A DNA stretch of 64,000 nt from the NCBI GenBank assembly GCA_945882095.1, contig CAMCWF010000002.1:157772-221771 (forward strand), read 5' to 3'. This stretch comes from Chryseobacterium gleum. Lineage in GTDB: Bacteria > Bacteroidota > Bacteroidia > Flavobacteriales_D > Crocinitomicaceae. The notes under the pieces were generated by a model, which saw nothing but the letters and a program-made list of their open reading frames with translations, searched no databases and was not told where the DNA came from. This document shows, piece by piece, positions 15,958-25,679 of the stretch (its first letter is position 1; each line of letters begins with the position of its first letter). A program made the position numbers and the translations under genes.

Positions 15958-18402
15958 ATGCGTAATTTTCTACTTTTTTCCTTTTTGCTTTCTGGATTTT
16001 CTTTAATGGCCCAATCGGGTTTGGTCCGAGGTAAAACGTTCAGCATCTCCAACAACGCGGTAATTTCCGACGTAAAAATTCAAATCATAGAACTTAGCAA
16101 AGGGGTGAAATCCGATTCTTTGGGCGCTTATGAAATTGGCGCAATTCCTCCTGGGATTTATACTTTTAAAGCCGTAGCAACCGGATTTAAGCCCGCATTT
16201 CAAAATGAAATTACGGTCACCAATGCAAGAACGGTTACATTGGATTTTTACCTCGAAGAAATCATATCTGGGAAGGATGCTTCTGAGGTTGTGGTAAAAG
16301 GGCCCAAATTTGTCCGAAGCACAGAGTCTCCGGTATCCTTGAAAACGTTGAATGCGACAGAAATCGAAAGACTTCCAGGTGCGAATCGCGATGTGAGCAA
16401 GGTTATTGCTGCGCTTCCAGGGGTTGCTTCCCGAGCGACCTTCAGAAACGACATCATCATTCGAGGTGGTTCTCCAGGGGAAAATAAGTTTTACCTAGAC
16501 GGTATTGAAGTCCCCAACATCAATCACTTTGCAACACAAGGGTCAAGCGGCGGTCCCGTTGGTTTGTTGAATGTCAATTTTATCAGTGAAGTTGATTTCT
16601 ATTCAGGGGCATTTCCATCCAATCGTGCAAATGCATTGAGCAGTGTGCTTGCGTTTAAGCAAAAAGAAGGCAATGAAGATGGCTTAATTGTCAATTTCGC
16701 GTTAGGTTCCAGTGATGCAGCACTTACCCTCGATGGTCCCATTGGAAAAAAGGCAAATTTTATTTTTTCAGCCAGAAGATCCTATTTGCAACTCTTGTTC
16801 GCGGCTTTGAAGTTACCTATTTTGCCTACGTACAATGACTTTCAATATAAGGTTAACGTGGACCTTAATGCAAAGAATAGAATTTCCTTTATTGGGTTGG
16901 GTGCCGTCGATCAGTTCGGGCTAAACGCCAAGGTAAACGATGGAATTACCGATACAGCAACCTTGGAATATAACAACTTTTTATTGGGCAACATACCGAT
17001 GCAAAATCAGTGGAATTACGCCATGGGTGTCAATTACCAACACTCTGGAGAACACTCTTTTCAAAACATTGTGGTGAGTAGAAACATGTTGAACAATGAA
17101 GCCTATCGCTACAAGGATCTCATTGAAATTCCGTCCAATTTACTGCAAAACTACAGTTCATTCGAAGCAGAAAACAAGGTGAGAATCGAACATACCTACC
17201 GAAAAAATGGTTTTCGTTGGAATGTGGGAGCAGCGTATGAATATGCACGTTATCACAATGAAAGCTATTTGAACATAACAGTACAAGGCTTTCCAGTGGT
17301 TGTTGATTTTCAGTCAGATATTTTTCTCAGTAAATACGGTGTTTTCTCCCAAGTAAGTCAATCCTTCTTTAAAGAACACCTGAACGTATCGCTTGGGATT
17401 CGCATGGATGGTTCCAACTATTCAAAGTCGCTTTCAAATCTATTAGAACAAAGCTCCCCTTCATTGTCCATTAACTATCGAATCAATGATAATTTTGCCT
17501 TGAATGCAAACATTGCTCGCTACCATCAATTGCCTTCCTACACAATTTTAGGTTTTAGAAATGGTCAGGGAGAATTGGTGAACAAGACCAACAACGTCAA
17601 ATACATTCGTGCGGACCACTTCGTTTTTGGTGCTGAATACCGAACAAAGTCGAGTTCGAGGTTTACCTTGGAAGGATTTTATAAAAATTACACCAGGTAT
17701 CCCTTCTCGCTGAAAGATTCAATCTCCCTTGCAAACATTGGTTCAGACTTTGGCGTGGTGGGAAATGAAGCCGTACAAAGCTCTTCTTCCGGTAGATCCT
17801 ATGGTGGCGAGTTCTTATTTCAACAAAAATTGTTCAAAGGCTTTTACGCCGTTGTGGCCTACACGTATGTGATTTCTGAGTTTAAGGATAAAAATAACAA
17901 ATATGTACCGACTGCTTGGGACAGTAGGCACATCGTTTCACTTACCGGTGGTAAAAGGTTCAAAAAAGGATGGGAATTGGGAATGCGTTGGTTGTTTTCA
18001 GGAGGCTCTCCTTACACACCTTATGATGTACCCACCTCAAGTCTGATTTCAAATTGGAACATCAATGGGTTTGGCTTGTTGAATTACAACCAATTGAATA
18101 CCCAAAGGGAATCGAGTTTTCATCAATTAAACCTACGTGTGGATAAGAAATTGTTCTTGGATAAATTCAATTTGAATTTTTACCTAGACATCCAAAATGC
18201 CTATGCGTACAAAGCCAAACTTGCCCCGATTTTATTGGTTGAAACAGATGCAAATGGTGCGCCCGTGGTAGACCCAAATGACCCAACGCGGTACAAAACC
18301 AAATTTGTAGAAAACAGTTCTGGAATTGTTCAGCCCACGATTGGGATCATTATTGAATTTGCTACGAAGAAAAAAAGGCTTCCACAAGTTACCAACCCGT
18401 AA
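15958..18402 (+). CDS. TonB-dependent outer-membrane receptor
   Basis: This 814-residue protein has a signal peptide (MRNFLLFSFLLSGFSLMAQ), a carboxypeptidase-regulatory-like domain (about 22-105), a plug domain (about 120-240, with DVSKVIAALPGVA, IIIRGGSPGENKFYLDGIEVP) and a C-terminal beta-barrel rich in aromatic-ended strands. No SusD-like lipoprotein gene follows, so it is not a typical Sus polysaccharide system; the substrate is unknown. It ends with VGII-type barrel strands and a short basic tail. It overlaps the convergent lipoprotein gene by 14 nt. Confidence 0.93.
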   Translation: MRNFLLFSFLLSGFSLMAQSGLVRGKTFSISNNAVISDVKIQIIELSKGVKSDSLGAYEIGAIPPGIYTFKAVATGFKPAFQNEITVTNARTVTLDFYLEEIISGKDASEVVVKGPKFVRSTESPVSLKTLNATEIERLPGANRDVSKVIAALPGVASRATFRNDIIIRGGSPGENKFYLDGIEVPNINHFATQGSSGGPVGLLNVNFISEVDFYSGAFPSNRANALSSVLAFKQKEGNEDGLIVNFALGSSDAALTLDGPIGKKANFIFSARRSYLQLLFAALKLPILPTYNDFQYKVNVDLNAKNRISFIGLGAVDQFGLNAKVNDGITDTATLEYNNFLLGNIPMQNQWNYAMGVNYQHSGEHSFQNIVVSRNMLNNEAYRYKDLIEIPSNLLQNYSSFEAENKVRIEHTYRKNGFRWNVGAAYEYARYHNESYLNITVQGFPVVVDFQSDIFLSKYGVFSQVSQSFFKEHLNVSLGIRMDGSNYSKSLSNLLEQSSPSLSINYRINDNFALNANIARYHQLPSYTILGFRNGQGELVNKTNNVKYIRADHFVFGAEYRTKSSSRFTLEGFYKNYTRYPFSLKDSISLANIGSDFGVVGNEAVQSSSSGRSYGGEFLFQQKLFKGFYAVVAYTYVISEFKDKNNKYVPTAWDSRHIVSLTGGKRFKKGWELGMRWLFSGGSPYTPYDVPTSSLISNWNINGFGLLNYNQLNTQRESSFHQLNLRVDKKLFLDKFNLNFYLDIQNAYAYKAKLAPILLVETDANGAPVVDPNDPTRYKTKFVENSSGIVQPTIGIIIEFATKKKRLPQVTNP

Positions 18403-18967
18403 CCCTTCCGCTGTTCTTACGGATGAAGTTTTGTAGTTCAAGAGACTTTTCAAACTTCATTTTACAAAATTCGCCGAATTCAGGTGTAAGAAAAAAGGTG
18501 TTGTACATTTTTTCTGCGTAGGCGTGAACCACTGTTTCCTTTTCCATCGTAAGGCTTGGTTTTGAATCAAGGTTGTTTTGACATCCTACCAAAAAGTGAT
18601 ACACACTTTCATTGTAGACAGACATCCATTTTGAATCGTTCCCAAAGGTTTCGTCCCATTTTGTTTGGTTTGGATTGACATAGGGAACATCAAGGTCAGG
18701 AATTGCAACTTCTATCGCTGACGAATTTTTCTTGGCTTCCCTGTTTTTAACTACCTTCTTTACGGGTTTTGTCTTTGGATTCGAGGCGGGTACTTCCTTT
18801 CTTTTTTCTTGTCGAAGGGGAGGTTTTGCATTTTGGGATACCGAAGCAACTTCCTTTTTTCGGAGAATCAATGTGGGAGATGCATCTTCATTTTTAGGTT
18901 CATTCGAACACTGTAAAAGCAAAAAAGAAAAGAGTCCAAGAAATGTGCAGAGGTAATATTTCTTCAT
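18389..18967 (-). CDS. Lipoprotein of unknown function
   Basis: The track ORF extends to 19162, but a lipoprotein signal starts only at the ATG at 18967: MKKYYLCTFLGLFSFLLLQC, giving 192 residues. After the lipidated Cys comes a ~80-residue low-complexity stretch rich in Lys, Pro and Arg (for example KTKPVKKVVKNREAKKN), then a compact C-terminal domain (DETFGNDSKWMSVYNESVYH, LTPEFGEFCKMKFEKSLELQ). No family is recognised. The basic linker could span the periplasm or contact peptidoglycan, which is inference. Its 3' end overlaps the TonB receptor gene by 14 nt. Confidence 0.8.
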   Translation of the reverse strand: MKKYYLCTFLGLFSFLLLQCSNEPKNEDASPTLILRKKEVASVSQNAKPPLRQEKRKEVPASNPKTKPVKKVVKNREAKKNSSAIEVAIPDLDVPYVNPNQTKWDETFGNDSKWMSVYNESVYHFLVGCQNNLDSKPSLTMEKETVVHAYAEKMYNTFFLTPEFGEFCKMKFEKSLELQNFIRKNSGRVTGW

Positions 18968-18992
18968 ACGTTGGTGAATGACATGTGCAGGA

Positions 18993-19023
18993 TTCGTTAC
19001 AAAGAAAAGAATATCTATCTTTG
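18993..19023 (+). promoter_or_regulatory. Predicted promoter of ndk
   Basis: A perfect TANNTTTG element (TATCTTTG, 19016-19023) lies 20 nt upstream of the ndk ATG. TTCG at 18993-18996, 19 bp upstream, is one mismatch from the -33 TTTG. Confidence 0.55.
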
Positions 19024-19043
19024 AGCCGAAAAAAATATACAAA

Positions 19044-19463
19044 ATGACGACAAATAGAACTTTTACAATGTTAAAACCCGATGCCATTGAAAATGGAAAC
19101 ATGGGTAAAATTATTGACATGATTTTGAACGCTGGTTTTGAAATTAAAGCCATGAAATACACTCAATTGACAGAGGATCAAGCAAAAAAGTTTTATGAAG
19201 TTCACAGCGAACGTCCTTTTTACGGAGAGTTGGTTGAATACATGACATCAGGACCTATCGTTGCAGCGATTTTAGAAAAAGACAATGCAGTGGCAGATTT
19301 CAGAGCGTTGATTGGTGCGACAGATCCAATGGAAGCAGCGGAAGGTACCATTCGTAAATCCTATGCTGAAAGCAAAGCAAAAAATGCAGTGCACGGTTCT
19401 GACTCTGATGAAAATGCAGAAATTGAAGGCAAATTTCATTTTGCACCTTCCGAGATATTTTAA
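19044..19463 (+). CDS. ndk: Nucleoside diphosphate kinase
   Basis: The enzyme transfers the gamma phosphate of ATP to other nucleoside diphosphates. The true start is the ATG at 19044 ([21 protein letters not shown]), not the track start at 18978; the result is 139 residues, the usual length. TMLKPDA, the ATP-binding basic segment [16 protein letters not shown] and the active-site histidine in [12 protein letters not shown] are all present. It is followed by an intrinsic terminator and then prfC on the same strand. Confidence 0.97.
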   Translation: MTTNRTFTMLKPDAIENGNMGKIIDMILNAGFEIKAMKYTQLTEDQAKKFYEVHSERPFYGELVEYMTSGPIVAAILEKDNAVADFRALIGATDPMEAAEGTIRKSYAESKAKNAVHGSDSDENAEIEGKFHFAPSEIF

Positions 19464-19483
19464 GCTTAGCGACCCATTATATG

Positions 19484-19514
19484 AAAGACTGCCCTCGGGC
19501 GGTCTTTGTTTTTT
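19484..19514 (+). terminator. Intrinsic terminator between ndk and prfC
   Basis: AAAGACTGCC and GGCGGTCTTT form a 10-bp stem (one G-U pair) around a short loop, followed by TGTTTTTT. The T-run ends only 6 nt before the prfC ATG at 19521. Confidence 0.85.
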
Positions 19515-19520
19515 AGGAAT

Positions 19521-21119
19521 ATGAAAAATCAAGAAGCCGTTGAAAAACGCAGAACGTTTGGCATCATCTCTCACCCGGATGCTGGAAAAACTACCCTTAC
19601 AGAAAAACTATTGTTGTTTGGAGGAGCCATTCAAACTGCGGGTGCGGTAAAGAACAATAAAATCAAGAAGTCCGCCACCTCGGATTTCATGGAGATTGAA
19701 AAGCAAAGAGGGATCTCGGTTGCTACGTCGGTTATGGCATTTCAATACAAAGGAAAACAGATTAACATCCTTGATACACCTGGACATAAGGATTTTGCCG
19801 AAGATACCTTCCGCACCCTTACCGCTGTAGATTCAGTGATTTTAGTAATTGACTGCGCAAATGGGGTGGAGGAACAGACCAAGCGCTTGATGGAAGTATG
19901 TCGAATGCGTATGACCCCGGTGATTATTTTCATCAACAAAATGGACCGAGAGGGAAAGGATGCGTTTGACCTTTTGGACGAGTTGGAAAAAGTGTTGGAC
20001 ATCAAAGTCTGTCCCTTGACTTGGCCCATTGGAATGGGTGACCGTTTTCAGGGGGTTTACAACATTTACCAAAAAGGATTGAATCTTTTTTCGGCGAATA
20101 AAACCAAAATTTCTAACGATTCTGTACATATACAGGACATCAATGCCCAGGAATTGGATGAAATCATTGGAGAAAAGCCTGCACAAGAATTAAGAGAAGA
20201 GCTGGACATTATCGATGGGGTTTATGATGCTTTTAATAGGGAAAGCTACCTTTCCGGTGAAGTTGCCCCTGTGTTTTTTGGCTCTGCAGTAAATAATTTT
20301 GGCGTTCGTGAGCTGTTGGATACCTTTTGTGAGATTTCTCCTTCCCCTAGGGGTAGGGAAACAGACCTTCGCTTTATAAAACCGGAGGAGGATAAGTTTA
20401 GTGGGTTTGTATTTAAAATTCACGCCAACCTAGATCCAAAACATCGGGACCGAATCGCCTTCCTACGCGTGGTTTCAGGTAAGTTTGAAAGGAATCAATT
20501 TTACCACCATGTTAGGAACAATAAGAAAATGAAGTTCCCCAATCCTACATCTTTTATGGCGCAGGACAAAAGTATTATTGACGATGCTTACCCTGGCGAT
20601 GTGATTGGTTTGTACGACTCTGGAAATTTTAAGATTGGAGACACCTTAACCGAAGGGGAAAAGATGATGTTTCAAGGAATCCCAAGCTTTTCACCTGAAA
20701 TCTTTCAAGAATTGGAAAACCTCGATCCACTTAAATCCAAACAATTGGAGAAAGGCATACGTCAGCTCATCGATGAAGGGGTAGCCCAATTGTTCATCCA
20801 ACAACCCGGAAATCGTAAAATTGTAGGAACCGTTGGTCAGCTTCAGTTTGAGGTGATTACCCACCGATTGATCAACGAGTATGGGGCAAATTGTCGATTT
20901 GTTCCTCGGAATTACGCCAAAGCGTGTTGGATTACGTCAGAAAATCCCGAAGAAATTGAAAGGTTTAAAAAATCAAAAGTCAACCACATGGCGATGGACA
21001 AAGATGATAATTGGGTGTTTATGGCAGAGACGCCTTTTCTATTAAGCATGGCAGAAAAGGATTATCCAGAAATCACCTTTCATACATCTTCTGAATTTAA
21101 ACTTAAACGAGCTGAGTAA
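19521..21119 (+). CDS. prfC: Peptide chain release factor 3 (RF3)
   Basis: RF3 is the translational GTPase that recycles RF1/RF2 from the ribosome after termination. From the ATG at 19521 ([20 protein letters not shown]) it has 532 residues, the normal size; the track start at 19506 is a TTG within the terminator T-run. G-motifs are G1 [13 protein letters not shown]2 region [12 protein letters not shown]3 [12 protein letters not shown] and G4 NKMDREGKD. The RF3-specific C-terminal domain ([16 protein letters not shown]) is complete. An intrinsic terminator sits immediately upstream, leaving almost no room for a leader. Confidence 0.97.
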   Translation: MKNQEAVEKRRTFGIISHPDAGKTTLTEKLLLFGGAIQTAGAVKNNKIKKSATSDFMEIEKQRGISVATSVMAFQYKGKQINILDTPGHKDFAEDTFRTLTAVDSVILVIDCANGVEEQTKRLMEVCRMRMTPVIIFINKMDREGKDAFDLLDELEKVLDIKVCPLTWPIGMGDRFQGVYNIYQKGLNLFSANKTKISNDSVHIQDINAQELDEIIGEKPAQELREELDIIDGVYDAFNRESYLSGEVAPVFFGSAVNNFGVRELLDTFCEISPSPRGRETDLRFIKPEEDKFSGFVFKIHANLDPKHRDRIAFLRVVSGKFERNQFYHHVRNNKKMKFPNPTSFMAQDKSIIDDAYPGDVIGLYDSGNFKIGDTLTEGEKMMFQGIPSFSPEIFQELENLDPLKSKQLEKGIRQLIDEGVAQLFIQQPGNRKIVGTVGQLQFEVITHRLINEYGANCRFVPRNYAKACWITSENPEEIERFKKSKVNHMAMDKDDNWVFMAETPFLLSMAEKDYPEITFHTSSEFKLKRAE

Positions 21120-21121
21120 AC

Positions 21122-21745
21122 CTAAATCGAAAGAAGTATTATTCTATTTCGTTTGATGTCAATGATTCCTTTAATTTCCAACTGTTTAAGGAGCCTAGAA
21201 ATAGCTACCCTTGAAGAATGTAAGTCGTCGGCAATTTGTTGGTGTGTATGATGTAATTCTAAAGATCCTAACAGTTTCGCCTGGTCTTTCAAGTATTTCA
21301 ACAATCTTTCATCCAAGCGCATGAAGGCAATCGCATCAATGGTTTCCATAAGTTCCAACATTCTCGTATGGTAGGATTGCATAATGAACGCACGCCAAGA
21401 AGCGTATTTGTCCATCCAAATCTGCATGTATTCACTTGGAAACATAAGCAGCAAGGAAGGCTCCATGGATGTCGCTTTAATTTGAGAATCAGATTTTTGA
21501 ACACAACACTGCAAGGTCATAGCACATGTGTCACCTCCTTCTATGTAATAAAGCAATAATTCTTCACCCTCTGTATTTTCCCTGGAAATTTTTATGGATC
21601 CGGATATTACGATCGGAATCATTCGTAAAGGATCTCCTACGTTGATTATGGTTTCTCCAGGAATGGTTTCACGTATCTTGGCTAATTTGCTCATTTCATC
21701 CATTAGCGCGTCTTCAAGAAGATAACCGATGGTGCTTTGAAGCAT
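21122..21745 (-). CDS. Crp/Fnr family transcriptional regulator
   Basis: An N-terminal cyclic-nucleotide-binding-like beta-roll (IPGETIINVGDPLRMIPIVI, GEELLLYYIEGGDTCAM) is followed by a C-terminal winged helix (HTHQQIADDLHSSRVAISRL). The start is uncertain: the ATG at 21745 (MLQSTIGYLLEDALMDEMSK, 207 residues) lies 7 nt after the upstream DUF983 stop, while ATGs at 21772 and 21781 overlap that gene. The segment CAMTLQCCVQ holds three cysteines, as in a Bacteroidota subgroup of Crp/Fnr proteins; a redox, sulfur or metal signal is possible but not shown. It lacks the N-terminal Cys cluster of oxygen-sensing FNR. Confidence 0.9.
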   Translation of the reverse strand: MLQSTIGYLLEDALMDEMSKLAKIRETIPGETIINVGDPLRMIPIVISGSIKISRENTEGEELLLYYIEGGDTCAMTLQCCVQKSDSQIKATSMEPSLLLMFPSEYMQIWMDKYASWRAFIMQSYHTRMLELMETIDAIAFMRLDERLLKYLKDQAKLLGSLELHHTHQQIADDLHSSRVAISRLLKQLEIKGIIDIKRNRIILLSI

Positions 21746-21752
21746 TTGTCTC

Positions 21753-22136
21753 TTATTTGATGACTGGAGCATTCTTATCATATTTAATGAACAAATTTGC
21801 CCATATAATTTTTGAAAGTGCATACAAATAAGGTCCCAAACCAATTAAAGCAATCAAAACCAATGTGATTTGTGTCCACACACCCACATTGGAGAAAAAC
21901 CAGTTGCAAGATGCCCAAATGGCCACGAAAATGGCCACACCTAAGCCATAAGAAACATACATGGCTCCGTAGTAAAACCCCGGTTCAGGCATGTAGTTCA
22001 AACCACAATTAGGACAATGGTCATAAATTTCACCTGGTTTCGATAAATTGTAAGGATGCGTAACCAAGAATTTTCCTTCTTGACACTTGGGACATCTCAT
22101 TTTTAAAATGCTATAGAGTTTCGTTCCTTTTTTCAT
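21753..22136 (-). CDS. DUF983 family membrane protein with zinc ribbon
   Basis: This 127-residue protein starts MKKGTKLYSILKMRCPKCQE and has two CxxC pairs (CPKC, CPNC) forming a zinc-ribbon-like head. Two membrane segments follow (YGLGVAIFVAIWASCNWFFS and ITLVLIALIGLGPYLYALSK), fitting DUF983. In other phyla DUF983 genes sit near cytochrome oxidase assembly genes, but here it is followed 7 nt later by the Crp/Fnr regulator, so a common operon is probable. Function is unknown. Confidence 0.9.
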   Translation of the reverse strand: MKKGTKLYSILKMRCPKCQEGKFLVTHPYNLSKPGEIYDHCPNCGLNYMPEPGFYYGAMYVSYGLGVAIFVAIWASCNWFFSNVGVWTQITLVLIALIGLGPYLYALSKIIWANLFIKYDKNAPVIK

Positions 22137-22192
22137 CTCAACTTTTTACAAAGGTACCAACACTTGCGCATCTAAAATGTAACATAGGTTAC

Positions 22193-22894
22193 CTAAATTA
22201 ATGTTCCGTGGTAGTTTTGGGTGATTTCTCGGTATTTTTGGGTGTAAGCCCCGTTTTCATCCCTGATTTTAAGCTGTTCGATATGAGGTTTTGCTGTTTG
22301 GGTAGGACTGTAATTCCCAATCGTTCTGACGGGAACATTGCTTTTGCCAAGGATTTCGTATTGAGCTACGTTGTGGAATCCCGTTTCAAAAAGCAATCTA
22401 TGGTAGGTTTTCGTTTCGTTGCTGGGAAAAATAATCCAAAAATTTCCGTTCGGATCAAGTTTGTTAAATATCACTTGAAACCATCCCTGTAGGGCCTCGA
22501 TGCTGGTGTGTTTTTCGCGTTCGTTAGCATGGGTTGAAGGATTGTTGCTCAGGTAGTACGGGGGATTTGTAATGATTAGGTCGTATGTGACTCCCGAGTA
22601 AAACGACAATATATTTTCATGAAAGCACTTGATTTGAGGGGAAAAGGGAGACTTTTTGACATTGTTTAATCCTTCCAAAAAGGCATTTTCCTCAATTTCA
22701 ACGGCGTGAATGGTAAGTGTCTCACTTTTCTGAGCCATCATGAGACTCAAAACACCTGAACCAGATCCAATATCCAGTGCGAAGGTTTTACATTCTACAT
22801 CCACGAGGGCACCCAGAAGCATGGAATCAGTGCCAATGCGGTGGGAATTCGTGTTTTCAAAGATGGTAAAAGCCTTGAAATGAAAGGGTTTCAC
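22193..22894 (-). CDS. trmN6: tRNA1(Val) adenine-37 N6-methyltransferase
   Basis: The enzyme transfers a methyl group from SAM to N6 of A37 in tRNA1(Val). The SAM motif is ALDIGSGSGVLSLMMAQ and the N6-adenine catalytic motif is NPPYY. I choose the GTG at 22894, giving VKPFHFKAFTIFENTNSHRI, because family members usually begin M-K-P-F-x-F-K and because it lies 1 nt after the proS stop; the track start at 22930 would place 35 nt inside proS. The resulting length is 233 residues. Related methyltransferases also modify rRNA or protein, but the RIGTDSMLLGA stretch fits the TrmN6/YfiC group. Confidence 0.88.
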   Translation of the reverse strand: MKPFHFKAFTIFENTNSHRIGTDSMLLGALVDVECKTFALDIGSGSGVLSLMMAQKSETLTIHAVEIEENAFLEGLNNVKKSPFSPQIKCFHENILSFYSGVTYDLIITNPPYYLSNNPSTHANEREKHTSIEALQGWFQVIFNKLDPNGNFWIIFPSNETKTYHRLLFETGFHNVAQYEILGKSNVPVRTIGNYSPTQTAKPHIEQLKIRDENGAYTQKYREITQNYHGTLI

Positions 22895-22895
22895 A

Positions 22896-24368
22896 TCAAT
22901 ATGCTTTGGCAAAAATAACCCGGCAAGCACTGGGTTTACCTGTTACCATGCATTTTCCTTCTTCGGGCTCTGTGTCTAAAGGAATGCAGCGAATGGTCGC
23001 TTTGGTTTCGTTTTTTACCAAGGTTTCGGTTTCAGCGGTACCATCCCAATGGGCCAGAAAAAAACCTCCACTGTCAATTTTGGATTTAAACTCTTCGTAC
23101 GTATCGACCTTAAATGTATTTGCAGCGCGGTGCGCAAGGGCTTTCTCAAACATCGCTTGTTGAATCGTTTCGAGCAACGTCGCAATTTTCGCTTGAATTC
23201 CCTCAAATGGAACGACTTCCTTTGTTTTTGTATCCCTGCGGGCGACTTCAACGTGACCGTTTTCTAGGTCTCTTGGACCCATTGCGAGTCTGATGGGCAC
23301 GCCTTTCACTTCATATTCGTTGAATTTCCATCCGGGACGCTTGTTGTCGTCTGCGTCAAATTTGAAAGAAATGCCTGCCAACTTGAGTTGTTTACCAAGT
23401 TCAATAAACTTTTCAGAGATCGAATCCAATTCCTCCTGCGTTTTGTATATCGGAATCGCTACCACTTGGATGGGTGCCAATTTTGGCGGAACAATCAATC
23501 CTTGGTCATCTGAATGCGTCATTACCAAAGCACCCATAAGTCGGGTAGAAACCCCCCATGAGCTGGCCCAAACGAAATCCATTTTTCCGTTTTTATCGGT
23601 GAATTTCACTTCAAAAGCCTTGGCGAAATTTTGTCCTAAGAAATGTGAGGTCCCTGCTTGAAGTGCTTTTCCGTCTTGCATCATTGCCTCAATACACAAG
23701 GTGTCCTCTGCACCTGCGAATCGTTCACTTTGGGTTTTTCTTCCTTTGATCACGGGCATTGCCATGTAATGTTCTGCAAAATCCGAATAAACTTGAAGCA
23801 TTTGCTCCGTTTCTGCGATTGCTTCTGCCTTGGTTGCATGGGCGGTATGACCTTCTTGCCAAAGAAATTCAGAGGTTCGCAAGAATAAACGTGTACGCAT
23901 TTCCCAACGAACGACATTCGCCCACTGGTTGATGAGTATGGGTAAATCTCGGTAGGACTGGATCCAATTTCGATAGGAATTCCAAATAATGGTTTCAGAC
24001 GTTGGGCGCACGATAAGTTCTTCTTGAAGTTTCGCATCGGGATCCACGACGACGCTTTTACCATCTTCCGAAGCTTTTAAGCGGTAATGGGTTACAACAG
24101 CACATTCTTTGGCGAATCCTTCAATATGGCTTGCTTCTTTACTTAGGTAAGATTTTGGGATAAACAGTGGGAAATAGGCATTGGAATGTCCGGTATCTTT
24201 GAATTTTCTATCCAGTACATCGCGCATGTTTTCCCAAATAGCGTATCCATAGGGTTTGATGATCATGCATCCCTTTACATCGGAATGTTCTGCCAGGTCA
24301 GCGTCGTAGACCAAATCATTGTACCATTTAGAATAATCTTCTGCTCGAGTGGTGGTTTGTTTTGCCAT
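22896..24368 (-). CDS. proS: Proline--tRNA ligase
   Basis: This class II synthetase charges tRNA(Pro). It is 490 residues, the short (archaeal/eukaryotic-like, ProS type 3) form without the bacterial INS editing insert. It starts [20 protein letters not shown] and has motif 1 ([20 protein letters not shown]), motif 2 ([20 protein letters not shown]) and the anticodon-binding domain ([26 protein letters not shown]). A perfect TAAATTTG box lies on its strand at 24385-24392, 16 nt before the ATG. The next gene, trmN6, starts 1 nt past its stop, so both tRNA genes likely form one unit. Confidence 0.97.
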   Translation of the reverse strand: MAKQTTTRAEDYSKWYNDLVYDADLAEHSDVKGCMIIKPYGYAIWENMRDVLDRKFKDTGHSNAYFPLFIPKSYLSKEASHIEGFAKECAVVTHYRLKASEDGKSVVVDPDAKLQEELIVRPTSETIIWNSYRNWIQSYRDLPILINQWANVVRWEMRTRLFLRTSEFLWQEGHTAHATKAEAIAETEQMLQVYSDFAEHYMAMPVIKGRKTQSERFAGAEDTLCIEAMMQDGKALQAGTSHFLGQNFAKAFEVKFTDKNGKMDFVWASSWGVSTRLMGALVMTHSDDQGLIVPPKLAPIQVVAIPIYKTQEELDSISEKFIELGKQLKLAGISFKFDADDNKRPGWKFNEYEVKGVPIRLAMGPRDLENGHVEVARRDTKTKEVVPFEGIQAKIATLLETIQQAMFEKALAHRAANTFKVDTYEEFKSKIDSGGFFLAHWDGTAETETLVKNETKATIRCIPLDTEPEEGKCMVTGKPSACRVIFAKAY

Positions 24369-24424
24369 GTTGTGTTATTGGTGGCAAATTTAAGGAAAGC
24401 TAAGAAAAGATTGAATTTTTTCTT

Positions 24425-24787
24425 TTAGAACAGGAACTCTTGCTTTGTGGTTTTGAAGCCTTCAACAAAAACCGTTTTGATGGTATCGGATGTTGGGGAA
24501 TTTTTAATCAAAAACACAGTAACATCTAAAGTTGCACCCCCATAAGATCCTGGTTTGATGTATTGTTCAAGGTTAAATTCAGCCAATCCATTTACGTCGG
24601 TGTATTCTGTCATCACCAAGGGCGTGTAAGGCGCGTTTTGGGTTACGCCATTGATGATCACTTTTGCGCTTAATTTAGGTTGACCATTGTAGCCAACATA
24701 TACCCTTAGAATGGTTTCGTTTTTTTTATTGCAACCGTTTAAGGAAAACAATAAAATCAGCAATGCAAAAGGAAGAAATATTTTCAT
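24425..24787 (-). CDS. Small lipoprotein with beta-sandwich-like domain
   Basis: The 120-residue product begins MKIFLPFALLILLFSLNGCN, a good lipobox with Cys19 (LNGC). The rest (ILRVYVGYNGQPKLSAKVII, YTDVNGLAEFNLEQYIKPG) reads as alternating beta-strands similar to a carboxypeptidase-regulatory or transthyretin-like fold, a common envelope module in this phylum. No enzymatic motif is seen. It has one of the best promoters of the window and could be co-transcribed with proS 56 nt downstream. Confidence 0.85.
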   Translation of the reverse strand: MKIFLPFALLILLFSLNGCNKKNETILRVYVGYNGQPKLSAKVIINGVTQNAPYTPLVMTEYTDVNGLAEFNLEQYIKPGSYGGATLDVTVFLIKNSPTSDTIKTVFVEGFKTTKQEFLF

Positions 24788-24803
24788 AGTTAAAATCTTG
24801 ATT

Positions 24804-24835
24804 CAAATATACTGAATTCAAAGTTTACCGACAAA
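24804..24835 (-). promoter_or_regulatory. Strong Bacteroidota-type promoter of the 24787 lipoprotein
   Basis: On the minus strand TTTG (24832-24835), 20 bp, then TATATTTG (24804-24811) fully match the TTTG / TANNTTTG consensus. Confidence 0.72.
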
Positions 24836-24857
24836 AATTCCCTAAATTAGCTTCAAT

Positions 24858-25679
24858 ATGACGCTTGAGCAATTTTTTGGGAGCATTCATCCCGTAGCCG
24901 CCGCACTAATTGCTACCGTTTTTACTTGGTTGGTCACCGCCGCAGGAGCCGCCTTGGTCTTGTTTTTCAAAACCATGCACCGAGGGGTTTTAGATGCCAT
25001 GTTGGGTTTTACAGGTGGGGTAATGGTAGCGGCAAGTTTTTGGTCCTTGCTAAATCCTGCCATTGAAATGTCGGAAAAATTTTACCCTGGTTATTCTTGG
25101 ATGCCTGCCGCTGTTGGGTTTTTGACGGGCGCACTTTTCTTATACTTTTTAGATAAAAAACTCCCCCATTTACATCTCAATTTTAACGACGATGAATCGG
25201 AGGGAATGAAAACGCAGTTGCATAAAACCACCTTGTTGGTTTTAGCCATTACCTTGCACAACATCCCAGAAGGACTTGCCGTTGGCGTGTTATTCGGTGC
25301 AGCTGCGAATGGAATGGAAGGCGCAACCATTGGAGGAGCCATTGCCTTAGCGATTGGAATCGCAATCCAGAATTTCCCGGAAGGATTTGCCGTTGCTATG
25401 CCGCTCAGAAGGGCAGGTGCAAGTAGGTTTAAGGCTTTTTGGTACGGTCAACTTTCCGCCATTGTTGAACCCATTGCCGGGGTAATCGGGGCGGTTGCTG
25501 TCATTTACATCCAACCCATTCTACCCTTTGCTTTGTCTTTTGCCGCTGGCGCAATGATTTTTGTGGTCGTCGAAGAAGTGATTCCCGAAACGCAAAGGGA
25601 TAAATATACCGATTTAGCGGTACTGGGATTTATCGCAGGATTTGTGGTGATGATGGTCTTAGACGTAGCCTTGGGTTAG
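24858..25679 (+). CDS. ZIP family divalent metal transporter
   Basis: This 273-residue inner-membrane protein has about eight membrane segments and the two metal-site motifs of the ZIP family: HNIPEGLAVGV and QNFPEGFAVAM. The histidine of the first and the glutamates of both normally coordinate zinc or other divalent ions during uptake. The overall length and the ZupT/GufA-like subfamily fit. The stop codon overlaps that of the convergent phosphohexomutase gene by 4 nt (TTAG). Whether zinc controls it is not visible in the short divergent promoter region. Confidence 0.94.
   Translation: MTLEQFFGSIHPVAAALIATVFTWLVTAAGAALVLFFKTMHRGVLDAMLGFTGGVMVAASFWSLLNPAIEMSEKFYPGYSWMPAAVGFLTGALFLYFLDKKLPHLHLNFNDDESEGMKTQLHKTTLLVLAITLHNIPEGLAVGVLFGAAANGMEGATIGGAIALAIGIAIQNFPEGFAVAMPLRRAGASRFKAFWYGQLSAIVEPIAGVIGAVAVIYIQPILPFALSFAAGAMIFVVVEEVIPETQRDKYTDLAVLGFIAGFVVMMVLDVALG

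Noticed and set aside
22895-22930. ATG-type start at 22930 for the tRNA methyltransferase
   Set aside because: It lies inside proS and adds a non-family N-terminus; the GTG at 22894 gives the usual M-K-P-F start and directly follows the proS stop.
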